Program-made: the position numbers and the translations under genes | Source of the DNA: Streptomyces noursei ATCC 11455 | GTDB taxonomy: Bacteria; Actinomycetota; Actinomycetes; Streptomycetales; Streptomycetaceae | Length of the DNA: 64,000 bases | NCBI RefSeq assembly: GCF_001704275.1 | Contig: NZ_CP011533.1 | Location: 5,146,001-5,210,000, forward strand | Direction: 5' to 3' | Notes under the pieces: generated by a model | Seen by the model: only the letters and a program-made list of their open reading frames with translations | The model's database searches: none | Told to the model about the DNA's origin: nothing | In this document: positions 24,977 through 33,455 of the stretch, one piece after another | How positions within the stretch are numbered: position 1 is the stretch's first letter | Layout: each line of letters begins with the position of its first letter

Positions 24977-26923
24977 ATGGAACCGCTGGCCTACGAGGAC
25001 CCACGGTCCCTGGGCGGATACCGGCTGCTCGGCCGCTTGGGCGCCGGTGGGATGGGCCGCGTCTATCTGGGGCGCAGCGCCGGTGGGCGGACCGTGGCGG
25101 TGAAGGCCGTACACGCCCAGTACGCCGCCGACGACGAGTTCCGGGCCCGCTTCCGGCGCGAGGTCGCCTCGGCACGACGGGTCGGCGGCGCCTGGACCGC
25201 GCCCGTTCTGGACGCCGACCCCGACGCCCCCGTCCCCTGGGTCGCCACCGGCTATGTGGCCGGCCCCTCCCTGGCGCGCGCGGTCGCCGACCACGGCCCG
25301 CTCGCCGAGCACTCCGTACGGGCCCTGGGCGCCGGACTGGCCGAGGCGCTGACCGCCGTGCACGCGCTGGGCCTCGTCCACCGGGACGTCAAACCCTCCA
25401 ACGTGCTGCTGACGCTGGACGGGCCGCTGCTGATCGACTTCGGGATCGCGCGGGCCACGGACGGCACCGCCTCACTGACCTCCACCGGGGTCTCGGTCGG
25501 CTCGCCCGGCTACATGGCGCCCGAGCAGATCCTCGGCAAGGGGGCGGACGCCGCCGCCGACGTCTTCTCCCTGGGCGCGGTGCTCGCCTTCGCGGCGACC
25601 GGGACCGCCCCGTTCACCGGGGACTCGTCCGCCGCGCTGCTCTACAAGGTGGTGCACGAGGAACCCGAGTTCGGTCCGGAACTCGTCGGCACGCTGCGGG
25701 AGTCGGTGGTCGCCTGCCTGGCCAAGGAGCCGGCGCGCCGCCCCGCTCCGAAGGAGGTCGCGGCGCGGCTCGCGGGGGAGGCCGGCGGCGGCGCGGCCGG
25801 GCTGGTCCGCGCCGGCTGGCTGCCGGGCCCCCTGGTCGAGCAGGTCAGCCGACAGGCCGTGGCGCTGCTGAATCTGGACGCGGAAGGGGCCGCGGCCCCC
25901 GGAACCGCCGCGTCCGGAATCACCCCATCTGGAATCACCCCATCTGGAATCACCCCATCTGGAATCACCCCATCTGGAATCACCCCATCTGGAATCACTG
26001 CATCCGGAATCACCGCGTCCGGCGGGGGATTCGGGCCGCCGGATCCCTCCTACGGGGCGGTGTCCGGACTGATCCCGTTCGATACGCCGACGCCGGGCGG
26101 CGGCCCCGCCGCGCGGCCGGGGACCGGTGCACCGACGGGGGCGGGCGCGGCCCCACCGCCCTCCTGGCCGGCGGCCGGCACCTCGCACGGCGCGGCCGCG
26201 CCCCCGCCGCCCCCCGTACCCTCGCCGCCCGCACCCGCGCCTACCTCCCCGCCCGCGCCCCCGCTGGCGCCCCCGCCCCTGTCCGCGTCCGGCCTCGCCG
26301 ATCTGCCGACCGGATCGGCCCCGGCCCCGGCCGCCGGCCCCAAGGAGCGGCGGATCGCGCTCACCGGCGCGCTCGGCGGCAGGGAGAAGGACCGGCCCCG
26401 GCGGGTGAGCTGCACGCTGGTGCTCTCCGTGGCCGGCGCGCTGGCGGTCGCCACCACCGGCGCGGTGTTCTTCGGCGTGCTCACGGATCCGGGGAGAGGC
26501 GGCACCTCCGCCAAGCCGCCGGTCGGACAGTCCCCGACGGCCCGGCCCTCCACGCCCGCCGACGGTGCCGGGGGCGTCCCCAAGGGCTTCCTCGGCACCT
26601 GGAGCGGCACCGTCACCATGGCGAACGGGATCCCCAACGGCACCATGACCAGCGTCATCAAGGCCGGCGACAAGGGCGACGTCGTGGTGCGCACGACGTA
26701 CGACGTGGTGCTGGTGCGCTGCCAGGCCAAGGCGAAGCTGCTGTCGGCCAACGGCGACAAGCTGGTCCTCCAGGAGGCCCCCGACGGCAATCAGGGGCCG
26801 GCCTGCACGGGCAACACCTCCACCGTGACGTACACCCTCGACAAGGACGGCACGCTCGCCTTCGCCTCGGACGACAAGCGGGGCGGCACCCCGAAGGCGA
26901 CCCTGACGAGGAGCGGCGGCTGA
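24977..26923 (+). CDS. Transmembrane serine/threonine protein kinase
   Basis: This 648-residue protein has a kinase domain at about 14-275: glycine loop GRLGAGGMG, ATP lysine in TVAVKAVH (Lys43), catalytic HRDVKPSN (Asp137), DFG in LLIDFGIAR, and APE in GYMAPEQIL. A long Pro/Gly/Ala-rich juxtamembrane linker follows, containing seven copies of the pentapeptide GIT(P/A)S at 314-348. One transmembrane helix lies near 480-502, and the extracellular domain of about 145 residues resembles no sensor I recognise. AGGAGG upstream supports ATG 24977. Targets are unknown; the neighbours mqnA and mqnC give no direct clue. Confidence 0.9.
   Translation: MEPLAYEDPRSLGGYRLLGRLGAGGMGRVYLGRSAGGRTVAVKAVHAQYAADDEFRARFRREVASARRVGGAWTAPVLDADPDAPVPWVATGYVAGPSLARAVADHGPLAEHSVRALGAGLAEALTAVHALGLVHRDVKPSNVLLTLDGPLLIDFGIARATDGTASLTSTGVSVGSPGYMAPEQILGKGADAAADVFSLGAVLAFAATGTAPFTGDSSAALLYKVVHEEPEFGPELVGTLRESVVACLAKEPARRPAPKEVAARLAGEAGGGAAGLVRAGWLPGPLVEQVSRQAVALLNLDAEGAAAPGTAASGITPSGITPSGITPSGITPSGITPSGITASGITASGGGFGPPDPSYGAVSGLIPFDTPTPGGGPAARPGTGAPTGAGAAPPPSWPAAGTSHGAAAPPPPPVPSPPAPAPTSPPAPPLAPPPLSASGLADLPTGSAPAPAAGPKERRIALTGALGGREKDRPRRVSCTLVLSVAGALAVATTGAVFFGVLTDPGRGGTSAKPPVGQSPTARPSTPADGAGGVPKGFLGTWSGTVTMANGIPNGTMTSVIKAGDKGDVVVRTTYDVVLVRCQAKAKLLSANGDKLVLQEAPDGNQGPACTGNTSTVTYTLDKDGTLAFASDDKRGGTPKATLTRSGG
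25916..26020 (+). repeat. 15-bp tandem repeat (7 units) in the kinase linker
   Basis: Seven consecutive 15-bp units begin with GGAATCAC. The first five (25916-25990) are identical, GGAATCACCCCATCT, and the last two vary. Each encodes Gly-Ile-Thr-(Pro/Ala)-Ser. The units keep codons rare in this genome (GGA, CCA, TCT), pointing to recent expansion by slippage or recombination. Confidence 0.95.
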
Positions 26924-27114
26924 CGGGACGCACGACCACCGACGGACGGAGCCACGGCCGGTCGGACGCGTGGTGCGGCAGGCGCCGGGAGAGCCGTCGT
27001 CGCCCGCCCGCGTACCGGCCCCCGGCAGTGCTGTCGGACCCCTGGCGTACGCTGGTTCAGTCCTTAAGTGCTCGCCGCGCTTGCTGTTTGTCCGCCTCCG
27101 AAAGGGACGCCCCG

Positions 27115-28329
27115 GTGACCGAGAACGCCGACCTCAAGTCTTTTGATGTCACAGCCGTACTCGACCGCGCCGCGCAGGGCGGCCGCATCACGCCGGAGGA
27201 GGCGCTCGACCTCTACCGCTCCGCGCCGCTGCACGCGCTGGGCCAGGCCGCCGACGCCGTCCGCCGCCGCCGTTACGCCGGTACGGAGCACATCGCGACG
27301 TACATCATCGAGCGCAACATCAACTACACCAACGTCTGCGTGACGGCCTGCAAGTTCTGCGCCTTCTACGCCGCGCCCAAGGACACCGAGAAGGGCTGGA
27401 CCCGCGACCTCGACGACATCCTGCGGCGCTGCGCGGAGACCGTCGAACTGGGCGGCACCCAGATCATGTTCCAGGGCGGCCACCACCCGGACTACGGCGT
27501 CGAGTACTACGAGAAGCACTTCTCGGCCATCAAGAAGGAATTCCCGCAGCTGGTCATCCACTCCCTCGGTGCGTCCGAGGTCGAGCACATGGCCCGGATC
27601 AGCGGTGTCACGGTCGAGGAGGCCATCACCCGGATCCACGCCGCGGGCCTGGACTCCTTCGCCGGCGCCGGCGCCGAGCTGCTGCCCGCCCGCCCCCGCA
27701 AGGCCATCGCGCCGCTGAAGGAGTCCGGCGAGCGCTGGCTGGAGATCATGGAGGCGGCCCACGGGCTGGGCGTCGAGTCGACGTCCACGATGCTGATGGG
27801 CACCGGCGAGACCAACGCCGAGCGGATCGAGCACCTCCGGATGATCCGCGACGTCCAGGACCGGACGGGCGGCTTCCGTGCCTTCATCCCGTACACCTAC
27901 CAGCCCGAGAACAACCACCTGAAGGGCCGGACGCAGGCGACCCTCTTCGAGTACCTGCGCATGATCGCCATCGCGCGCCTCTTCCTCGACAACGTCGCCC
28001 ACATCCAGGGCTCCTGGCTGACCACCGGCAAGGAGGTCGGCCAGCTGTCGCTGCACTACGGCGCGGACGACCTCGGTTCGATCATGCTGGAGGAGAACGT
28101 GGTCTCCTCGGCCGGTGCCAAGCACCGTTCCAACCGCCAGGAGATCATCGACCTGATCCGCAAGGCGGGCCGCGTCCCGGCGCAGCGCTCCACGACGTAC
28201 GAGCACCTGGCCGTGCACGACGACCCGGCCGACGACCCGGTCGACGACCGCGTCGTCTCGCACCTCTCCTCGACGGCCATCGAGGGCGGCACCGCCCACC
28301 CCGAACTCAAGCTCGTCGAGACCAACTGA
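27115..28329 (+). CDS. mqnC: Dehypoxanthine futalosine cyclase MqnC (radical SAM)
   Basis: MqnC cyclises dehypoxanthine futalosine to cyclic DHFL in the futalosine menaquinone pathway. The 404-residue protein has the radical SAM cluster motif CVTACKFC (Cys75, Cys79, Cys82), preceded by NINYTNV. QIMFQGGHHPDYGVEYYE near 118-135 is characteristic of MqnC rather than MqnE. The GTG at 27115 with AAAGGGA upstream is preferred over a longer frame. The next gene begins 14 bases after the stop, so the two form an operon. Confidence 0.94.
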   Translation: MTENADLKSFDVTAVLDRAAQGGRITPEEALDLYRSAPLHALGQAADAVRRRRYAGTEHIATYIIERNINYTNVCVTACKFCAFYAAPKDTEKGWTRDLDDILRRCAETVELGGTQIMFQGGHHPDYGVEYYEKHFSAIKKEFPQLVIHSLGASEVEHMARISGVTVEEAITRIHAAGLDSFAGAGAELLPARPRKAIAPLKESGERWLEIMEAAHGLGVESTSTMLMGTGETNAERIEHLRMIRDVQDRTGGFRAFIPYTYQPENNHLKGRTQATLFEYLRMIAIARLFLDNVAHIQGSWLTTGKEVGQLSLHYGADDLGSIMLEENVVSSAGAKHRSNRQEIIDLIRKAGRVPAQRSTTYEHLAVHDDPADDPVDDRVVSHLSSTAIEGGTAHPELKLVETN

Positions 28330-28343
28330 CCGTCGGGTCGCGG

Positions 28344-28952
28344 ATGTTGACGCTCCATCGGGTGCGGGCCGTCCGGCTCGCACCCGCCGAGGCCCCCGAG
28401 GGCGCCGAGCCGCTCCCGGGGTACGCGGTCGTCGTCGACGGTGACCGGCTGGCCGCCGTCGGCCCCTACGAGGAACTGCTGGCGGCCTACGGCGACCGGG
28501 CCCGCATCCGGGAGTGGGACGGGACGTTGACGCCCGGCCGTCATGAACCGGACGGCGCGGCGCTGCTGGAGGCCACCTACCACCCCGATCCGCGCGAGGC
28601 CGCGGAACTGGGCACGGAGCCGCTGACCGGCGCGGCGCTGGCCGCCCTGCCGATGACCGAGGTCCGCTGGGGCGCCAGCGCCCGGCGCGGCCTCCAACGC
28701 CTGCTCGCCCTCGGCACCACCACGCTGGCCGGGCCCTTCACCCACCCCGCGGTCCGCACCGCCGTCCAGCGGTCCGGCATCCGGCAGACCCCCCGGCCCC
28801 CCCGAACGTCCCCGGCCCGGGCCGGCGGAGCCGCCGAAGCCCCCTCCCATTCCCTGGCTCCCGGCGCCCCCGCCGACTTCGCCGTCTTCGCCCCGGACGG
28901 CAGCTGCCTGGCCACCGTCCTCGCCGGCCGCCTCGTCCACCGCCGCCGCTGA
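28344..28952 (+). CDS. Imidazolonepropionase-like (degenerate amidohydrolase) protein
   Basis: This 202-residue protein resembles the beta-sandwich parts of amidohydrolases such as imidazolonepropionase. The N-terminus is [14 protein letters not shown] with [11 protein letters not shown], and the C-terminus is [27 protein letters not shown]. The middle, which should contain the TIM barrel with its metal ligands (HxH and more), is short and lacks those motifs, so it is unlikely to be an active amidohydrolase. It follows mqnC by 14 bases, implying cotranscription. A role in menaquinone synthesis is possible but unsupported. Confidence 0.7.
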   Translation: MLTLHRVRAVRLAPAEAPEGAEPLPGYAVVVDGDRLAAVGPYEELLAAYGDRARIREWDGTLTPGRHEPDGAALLEATYHPDPREAAELGTEPLTGAALAALPMTEVRWGASARRGLQRLLALGTTTLAGPFTHPAVRTAVQRSGIRQTPRPPRTSPARAGGAAEAPSHSLAPGAPADFAVFAPDGSCLATVLAGRLVHRRR

Positions 28953-29350
28953 CCCCCCGACGTCGCGCCGGGCACGGGCTCGCGCGGGTGCACGGGGCGC
29001 CGGTGCACGGGTGTGGCGGAGCTCGCGGGGCGCCGGAACGGTCGTTGACCTGCATGTTCGGCGCGACGTGCGCCCGCTGCGGCATTCCGTCAAGGACCCG
29101 TCAAGGCCCGCCGGTGCGGCGTCAGGGCGGTGTCAACGGAATCGGAACGGATGATTCAGCCCGGCAGGATCTTGGTTGCGGGGACGGCCGTCGCCCGGCC
29201 GCTCACGATGCTTCGCGCACCGCTCGACCGCCCGGAATGTCAGAGGGGGGCATGACGGCCGTCCCCGACCAAACGCCCGGCCCACCGGCCCATCGGCCCA
29301 CCGGCCCGCCCGGTGGCCGGCCCCGCCGGCGCACGGTGGACAATGGCCGG
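28953..29350. other. Upstream region of menG with spaced direct repeats
   Basis: About 400 bases without a gene I can support. It holds four GTCA-type direct repeats at 29089-29142 (see repeat entry). Some frames stay open toward menG, but their codon use and content are unlike a real N-terminal extension. Confidence 0.45.
29089..29142 (+). promoter_or_regulatory. Four 11-bp direct repeats (GTCAAGG-like)
   Basis: Units begin at 29089 (GTCAAGGACCC), 29100 (GTCAAGGCCCG), 29121 (GTCAGGGCGGT) and 29132 (GTCAACGGAAT). The spacings are 11, 21 and 11 bases, that is, on one face of the helix. OmpR-type regulators such as PhoP bind 11-bp direct repeats of this kind. They lie about 210 bases upstream of menG. 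Confidence 0.4.
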
Positions 29351-30052
29351 GTGACCCGAGCATCCCTGGACAAGCAGCCGCACGAAGTCGCCGCGATGTT
29401 CGACGACGTGGCGGCACGGTACGACCTCACCAACGACGTGCTCTCCCTCGGCCAGGCGCGGCTCTGGCGCAAGGAAGTGGAGCGCGCGGTGGCCGCGCGG
29501 CCCGCCGAGCGGGTGCTCGACCTCGCGGCCGGGACCGGCACCTCGTCGCTGCCGTTCGCGCGGACCGGGGCGTACGTCGTGCCGTGCGACTTCTCGGTCG
29601 GGATGCTGCGGGAGGGCAAGAAGCGGCACCCGTGGCTGCCGTTCGCGGCAGGGGACGGGACCCGGCTGCCGTTCGCGGACGAGGTGTTCGACGCCGTCAC
29701 GATCTCCTTCGGGCTGCGGAACATCCAGGAGACCGATGCCGCGCTGGCGGAGCTGTACCGCGTCACCAAGCCCGGTGGACGGGTGGTGATCTGCGAGTTC
29801 AGCGAGCCGACCTGGGCGCCGTTCCGGACGGTCTACACCGAGTACCTGATGCGGGCGCTGCCGCCGGTCGCCCGTGTGGTCAGCAGCAACCCGGACGCGT
29901 ACGTCTACCTCGCCGAGTCCATCCGCACCTGGCCCAACCAGCCCGAGCTGGCCGCCCGGCTCCAGGGTGTGGGCTGGACCGAGGTCGCCTGGCGCAACCT
30001 GACCGGTGGGGTCGTGGCGCTGCACCGGGGCACCAAGCCGGCGAAGGGCTGA
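29351..30052 (+). CDS. menG: Demethylmenaquinone methyltransferase (MenG/UbiE)
   Basis: This enzyme methylates demethylmenaquinone with S-adenosylmethionine, the last step of menaquinone synthesis. The 233-residue protein has a Rossmann methyltransferase fold. Motif I is [16 protein letters not shown] near 57-72, followed by [25 protein letters not shown] near 99-123, and the UbiE signature CEFSEP near 147-152. The GTG at 29351 gives the usual start [21 protein letters not shown]; upstream starts add unrelated sequence. A very strong bidirectional terminator follows. Confidence 0.92.
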   Translation: MTRASLDKQPHEVAAMFDDVAARYDLTNDVLSLGQARLWRKEVERAVAARPAERVLDLAAGTGTSSLPFARTGAYVVPCDFSVGMLREGKKRHPWLPFAAGDGTRLPFADEVFDAVTISFGLRNIQETDAALAELYRVTKPGGRVVICEFSEPTWAPFRTVYTEYLMRALPPVARVVSSNPDAYVYLAESIRTWPNQPELAARLQGVGWTEVAWRNLTGGVVALHRGTKPAKG

Positions 30053-30105
30053 CCGGGGGCCTGCGCAGGCCGACCGGAACGAGGGGCCGCACGCCTCGAC
30101 GACCG

Positions 30106-30150
30106 AAGGGCCCGCCCCGGTCGCGGAAGACGCGACCGGGGCGGGCCCTT
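30106..30150. terminator. Strong bidirectional terminator
   Basis: A perfect 20-bp stem (30106-30125 with 30131-30150) with a GAAGA loop lies between the convergent menG and DD-peptidase genes. It starts and ends with AA/TT, which gives a short T run on both strands. Confidence 0.85.
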
Positions 30151-30165
30151 GGGCGAGAAGGCTGG

Positions 30166-31077
30166 TTACTTCTTGAACGCGTAGTCCATCAGCTTCTTGG
30201 CGTCCGCGGTGCGGTTGTCCAGGGACGGCGAGGCGAGGACCGTGCCGATGACGGTCTTGCCGTTGCGGGTGGCGGCGAAGACCAGGCAGTACTTGGCCTC
30301 CGGGCCGGAGCCGGTCTTCACGCCGATGGTGCCCTGGTAGCTGCCGAGCAGGTTGTTGGTGTTGGTCCACGACATGTAGCGGTAGCCGCCGCTCTTCGTC
30401 GTGACCTTCTGCTTGGTGGACTTGGTGCCCACGACCGTGCGGAACGTGGAGAACTTCATCGCGTTGCTGGCGAGCTTGGTCAGGTCGCGCGGCGTCGAGT
30501 AGTTCGTGCCACGCCCTATTCCGTCGAACGAGTCGAAGTGGGTGTTGTTCATGCCCAGGCTCTTGGCGGTGGCGTTCATCTGGCCGATGAACGACTTCAC
30601 CCGGGCGTCCCGGGTCGAGCCGGTGCCGAACTTGTCGGCCAGCGCGTAGGCGGCGTCGCAGCCGGACGGGAGCATCAGCCCGTAGAGCAGCTGGCGGACC
30701 GTGACCTGGTCGCCGACGATCAGGTGGGCGGACGAGGCCCAGTTGTTGTTGACGATGTAGTCGCTGTACGCCTTCTGGACCGTGACCTTGGAATCCAGGT
30801 TGAGGTTCTTCTGGGCCAGCACCACCCGGGCCGTCATGATCTTGGTGGTGGAGCCGGTGGACCGGCGGGTGTCGGCGGCCTTGCCGTAGAGCGTCGCCCC
30901 GGTGCCGTTGTTCATCACGAAACCGCCGGCGGCGGTGATGCTGGGCGTCGGGAGGGTGGCGGCCTGCGCCTGGGAGCCGAACGCTCCGGCGGTCAGGACG
31001 GCTCCGGTGGTGAGGGCCACGGCGGATGCGCGCCGAATGCCCTTGATGCCCCTGATGCCTTTGATGCCAATTTTCAA
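30166..31077 (-). CDS. K15-type DD-transpeptidase / DD-carboxypeptidase (peptidase S11)
   Basis: This exported penicillin-binding protein acts on peptidoglycan stem peptides. The 303-residue precursor has a signal peptide ending near AQA (39) after a basic start containing an imperfect GIKGIR repeat. Catalytic motifs are STTK (76-79), SGC (138-140) and KTG (254-256). The usual SxN is SGC, the signature of the Streptomyces K15 DD-transpeptidase, and many other segments (STGSTTKIMTA, LMLPSGCDAAYALAD, GPEAKYCLVFAATR) match that enzyme as I remember it. The TTG start at 31077 has GGAG seven bases upstream; ATG 31113 would precede that site. Confidence 0.88.
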   Translation of the reverse strand: MKIGIKGIRGIKGIRRASAVALTTGAVLTAGAFGSQAQAATLPTPSITAAGGFVMNNGTGATLYGKAADTRRSTGSTTKIMTARVVLAQKNLNLDSKVTVQKAYSDYIVNNNWASSAHLIVGDQVTVRQLLYGLMLPSGCDAAYALADKFGTGSTRDARVKSFIGQMNATAKSLGMNNTHFDSFDGIGRGTNYSTPRDLTKLASNAMKFSTFRTVVGTKSTKQKVTTKSGGYRYMSWTNTNNLLGSYQGTIGVKTGSGPEAKYCLVFAATRNGKTVIGTVLASPSLDNRTADAKKLMDYAFKK

Positions 31078-31257
31078 GTGGATGCTCCAAATACCCCTGC
31101 AGTGCGGCCACATGAGGGTGCCGCTCTCTGTTCAGACACCTGGGGCGCGGCAATGGATGCGTGGGGCGGCGCACTTGTTTCGGCCGATTCCGATGCCGGT
31201 CCTGACGCCGCCGCCCCACCCGCTTCTTTCCCCCCCCGTCCCGGTCCCTCGTCCCCG

Positions 31258-31322
31258 TCCTTCGTCCCCGTCCTTCGTCCCCGTCCTTCGTCCCCGTCCT
31301 TCGTCCCCGTCCTTCGTTCCCG
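31258..31322. repeat. 13-bp tandem repeat (5 units)
   Basis: Five consecutive 13-bp units of GTCCTTCGTCCCC occur here (the fifth has one change), preceded by a partial copy. They lie in the gap between the DD-peptidase promoter side and the GNAT stop, outside any supported gene. A unit of 13 is not a multiple of three. Confidence 0.9.
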
Positions 31323-31337
31323 GTTCCGGGGCCGGCG

Positions 31338-31871
31338 TCAGAGGTCCAGTCGGTGGCAGTACGCGGTGCGGTTGCCGGTCGGGGGCGTGACCGTCTCGGC
31401 CTGATGCATCCCCAGGCGCCGGGTCACCGCTATCGAGCGGGCGTTGCGGGCGTCGACCATCGCCACCACACGCTGGACGCCGGCCGTGCGTACGGCGTCC
31501 AGCGCGCGTTCCGCGGCCGTCGTCGCGTACCCCTTGCCCCAGTACGCCCGGCCCAGCCGCCAGCCGATCTCGATCTCGCCCGCCGGGCCCCACTCCCACG
31601 GCCAGGGCTGGGCGCCGGTGAAGCCGATGACCGCGCCGTCCGCCGGGTCGAGCAGGGTGTAGAGGCAGAAGCCGAGTTCGGCGTGGTGGCGGCGCTGGCG
31701 GGCGGTGAGTTCCTCGTAGACCGAGAGTTCGGCGGGGGCGCCGCCGTGGAACTCCATCACCTGGGGGTCGTTGAAGACGTGGTGCCAGTGCCACGCGTCC
31801 TCTTCGGTGGGCACGCGCAGTTCGACGGCGGGGAGGGGCCGCGCGGGCCGGGGGGCGGGCGCAGACGTCAT
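31338..31871 (-). CDS. GNAT acetyltransferase (RimJ/RimL type)
   Basis: This 177-residue protein is a GNAT of the ribosomal-protein or aminoglycoside-type subgroup. The acetyl-CoA motif is YWGKGYATTAAERAL near 110-124, preceded by GEIEIGWRLGRA; the typical LxSxxNxxSIxVxxxLGM pattern appears as VDARNARSIAVTRRLGM near 138-156. The substrate cannot be predicted. ATG 31871 begins MTSAPAPRPARPLPAVELR. It is divergent from the geranylgeranyl-reductase-family gene across a 118-bp region with three GATATC palindromes. Confidence 0.86.
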   Translation of the reverse strand: MTSAPAPRPARPLPAVELRVPTEEDAWHWHHVFNDPQVMEFHGGAPAELSVYEELTARQRRHHAELGFCLYTLLDPADGAVIGFTGAQPWPWEWGPAGEIEIGWRLGRAYWGKGYATTAAERALDAVRTAGVQRVVAMVDARNARSIAVTRRLGMHQAETVTPPTGNRTAYCHRLDL

Positions 31872-31939
31872 GGCACAACCCTTCAGTTTCCGATCATCAA
31901 GGCCCCCATAGACTGCACCTGCCCAGTGCCGGTCGGCAC

Positions 31940-31969
31940 CCAGATATCCACAGCGGATATCCAGATATC
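31940..31969. promoter_or_regulatory. Triple GATATC palindromes in a divergent promoter
   Basis: GATATC occurs at 31943-31948, 31956-31961 and 31964-31969; the first and third lie in a repeated CCAGATATC, and the middle lies in the palindrome GGATATCC. The cluster is 20 bases upstream of the flavoprotein start. A regulator site is possible; no known regulator is assigned. Confidence 0.4.
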
Positions 31970-31989
31970 GACTTCCGGGAGAAAATGCC

Positions 31990-33303
31990 GTGACCGAGTC
32001 CGCGTCCGTGACCGAGTCCGTGACCACACCCCGATCGGAGCACAGCGCGGATGTGATCGTCGTCGGTGCCGGGCCGGCCGGCTCGGCCACCGCCTACCAC
32101 CTCGCCAAGTCCGGTCTGGACGTACTGCTGCTGGAGAAGACCGCGTTCCCGCGCGAGAAGGTCTGCGGCGACGGGCTCACCCCGCGCGCCACCAAGCAGC
32201 TGATCGCGATGGGCATCGACATCTCCGAAGAGGCCGGCTGGCTGCGCAACAAGGGCCTGCGCATCATCGGCGGCGGCTCCCGGCTCCAGCTCGATTGGCC
32301 GGATCTCGCCTCCTTCCCGGACTACGGCCTGGTCCGCAAGCGCGACGATTTCGACGAGCAGTTGGCCCGGCAGGCGCAGAAGGCCGGCGCCCGGCTCCAC
32401 GAGCGGTGCAACGTGGGCGCCCCGATCGTGAACGAGCTGACCGGCCACATCACCGGCGTGCACGCCAAGCTCGGCGAGGAGAAGACGCCGGTGACCTTCC
32501 ACGCCCCGATCGTGGTCGCCGCCGACGGCAACTCCACCCGGCTGTCGCTGGCGATGGGGCTGCACCGGCGCGAGGACCGGCCGATGGGCGTCGCGGTGCG
32601 GACGTACTTCACCTCGCCGCGGCACGACGACGACTACCTGGAGTCCTGGCTGGAGCTGTGGGACCGCCGGGGCGCCCAGGACCGGCTGCTGCCGGGCTAC
32701 GGCTGGATCTTCGGCATGGGCGACGGCACGAGCAACGTCGGCCTCGGGATCCTCAACTCCAGCTCCGCTTTCCGGGAGCTGGACTGGCGGGAGATCCTCA
32801 AGGCGTGGTGCGCGTCGATGCCCGCCGACTGGGGCTACACCCCGGAGAACATGACCGGCCCGATCCGCGGCGCGGCCCTGCCGATGGCCTTCAACCGCCA
32901 GCCGCACTACACCAAGGGCCTCCTCCTGGTCGGCGACGCCGGCGGGCTGGTGAACCCGTTCAACGGCGAGGGCATCGCGTACGCGATGGAGTCCGGTGCG
33001 ATCGCGGCCGAGGTGATCGTCCAGGCACAGGCCCGAGCCACCTACGCGCAGCGCGAGTTGGCGCTGCACCGCTACCCGAAGATCCTCAAGGACACCTACG
33101 GCGGCTACTACTCCCTGGGCCGGGCGTTCGTGAAGCTGATCGGCAACCCCAAGGTGATGCAGATCGCCACCCAGCGCGGTCTGACCCACCCGCTGCTGAT
33201 GCGCTTCACGCTCAAGATGCTCGCCAACCTCACCGACCCGACGGGCGGCGACGCGATGGACCGGATCATCAACGGGCTGAGCAAGGTCGCGCCGAAGGCG
33301 TGA
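31990..33303 (+). CDS. Geranylgeranyl reductase family FAD enzyme (candidate menaquinone reductase)
   Basis: This 437-residue flavoprotein has an N-terminal FAD Rossmann motif DVIVVGAGPAGSATAYHLAKSG (shown in part; about residues 21-42), the family segment FPREKVCGDGLTPRA near 54-68, and the second FAD motif LLVGDAGGLVNPFNGEGIAYAME near 315-337. The geranylgeranyl reductase family saturates isoprenoid chains; the mycobacterial member MenJ reduces the beta-isoprene of menaquinone. Streptomyces menaquinones are partly hydrogenated, and the mqn genes and nuo surround this gene, so I infer that role. GTG 31990 has GGGAGA eight bases upstream. Confidence 0.85.
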   Translation: MTESASVTESVTTPRSEHSADVIVVGAGPAGSATAYHLAKSGLDVLLLEKTAFPREKVCGDGLTPRATKQLIAMGIDISEEAGWLRNKGLRIIGGGSRLQLDWPDLASFPDYGLVRKRDDFDEQLARQAQKAGARLHERCNVGAPIVNELTGHITGVHAKLGEEKTPVTFHAPIVVAADGNSTRLSLAMGLHRREDRPMGVAVRTYFTSPRHDDDYLESWLELWDRRGAQDRLLPGYGWIFGMGDGTSNVGLGILNSSSAFRELDWREILKAWCASMPADWGYTPENMTGPIRGAALPMAFNRQPHYTKGLLLVGDAGGLVNPFNGEGIAYAMESGAIAAEVIVQAQARATYAQRELALHRYPKILKDTYGGYYSLGRAFVKLIGNPKVMQIATQRGLTHPLLMRFTLKMLANLTDPTGGDAMDRIINGLSKVAPKA

Positions 33304-33310
33304 CACCTCC

Positions 33311-33343
33311 GCGGGCCGGTCCGGGAAAAAGGGGCCGGCCCGC
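33311..33343 (+). terminator. Hairpin terminator after the flavoprotein gene
   Basis: A 9-bp perfect stem (33311-33319 with 33335-33343), extendable by about three pairs, sits 8 bases past the stop. The loop contains AAAAA. Confidence 0.65.
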
Positions 33344-33455
33344 TGTCACGTTCTCCGCACGGGATCCGTCGGCGTGGTGACGGCGCGAAGCCGGCCACGG
33401 CACGGCGGTACGGCTCCGCCGGCCGGGACATCCGAGGTTGCTGAGGAGAGCAGTG

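Noticed and set aside
25916..26020. CRISPR-like array
   Set aside because: Units are contiguous with no spacers and lie in frame inside a kinase gene.
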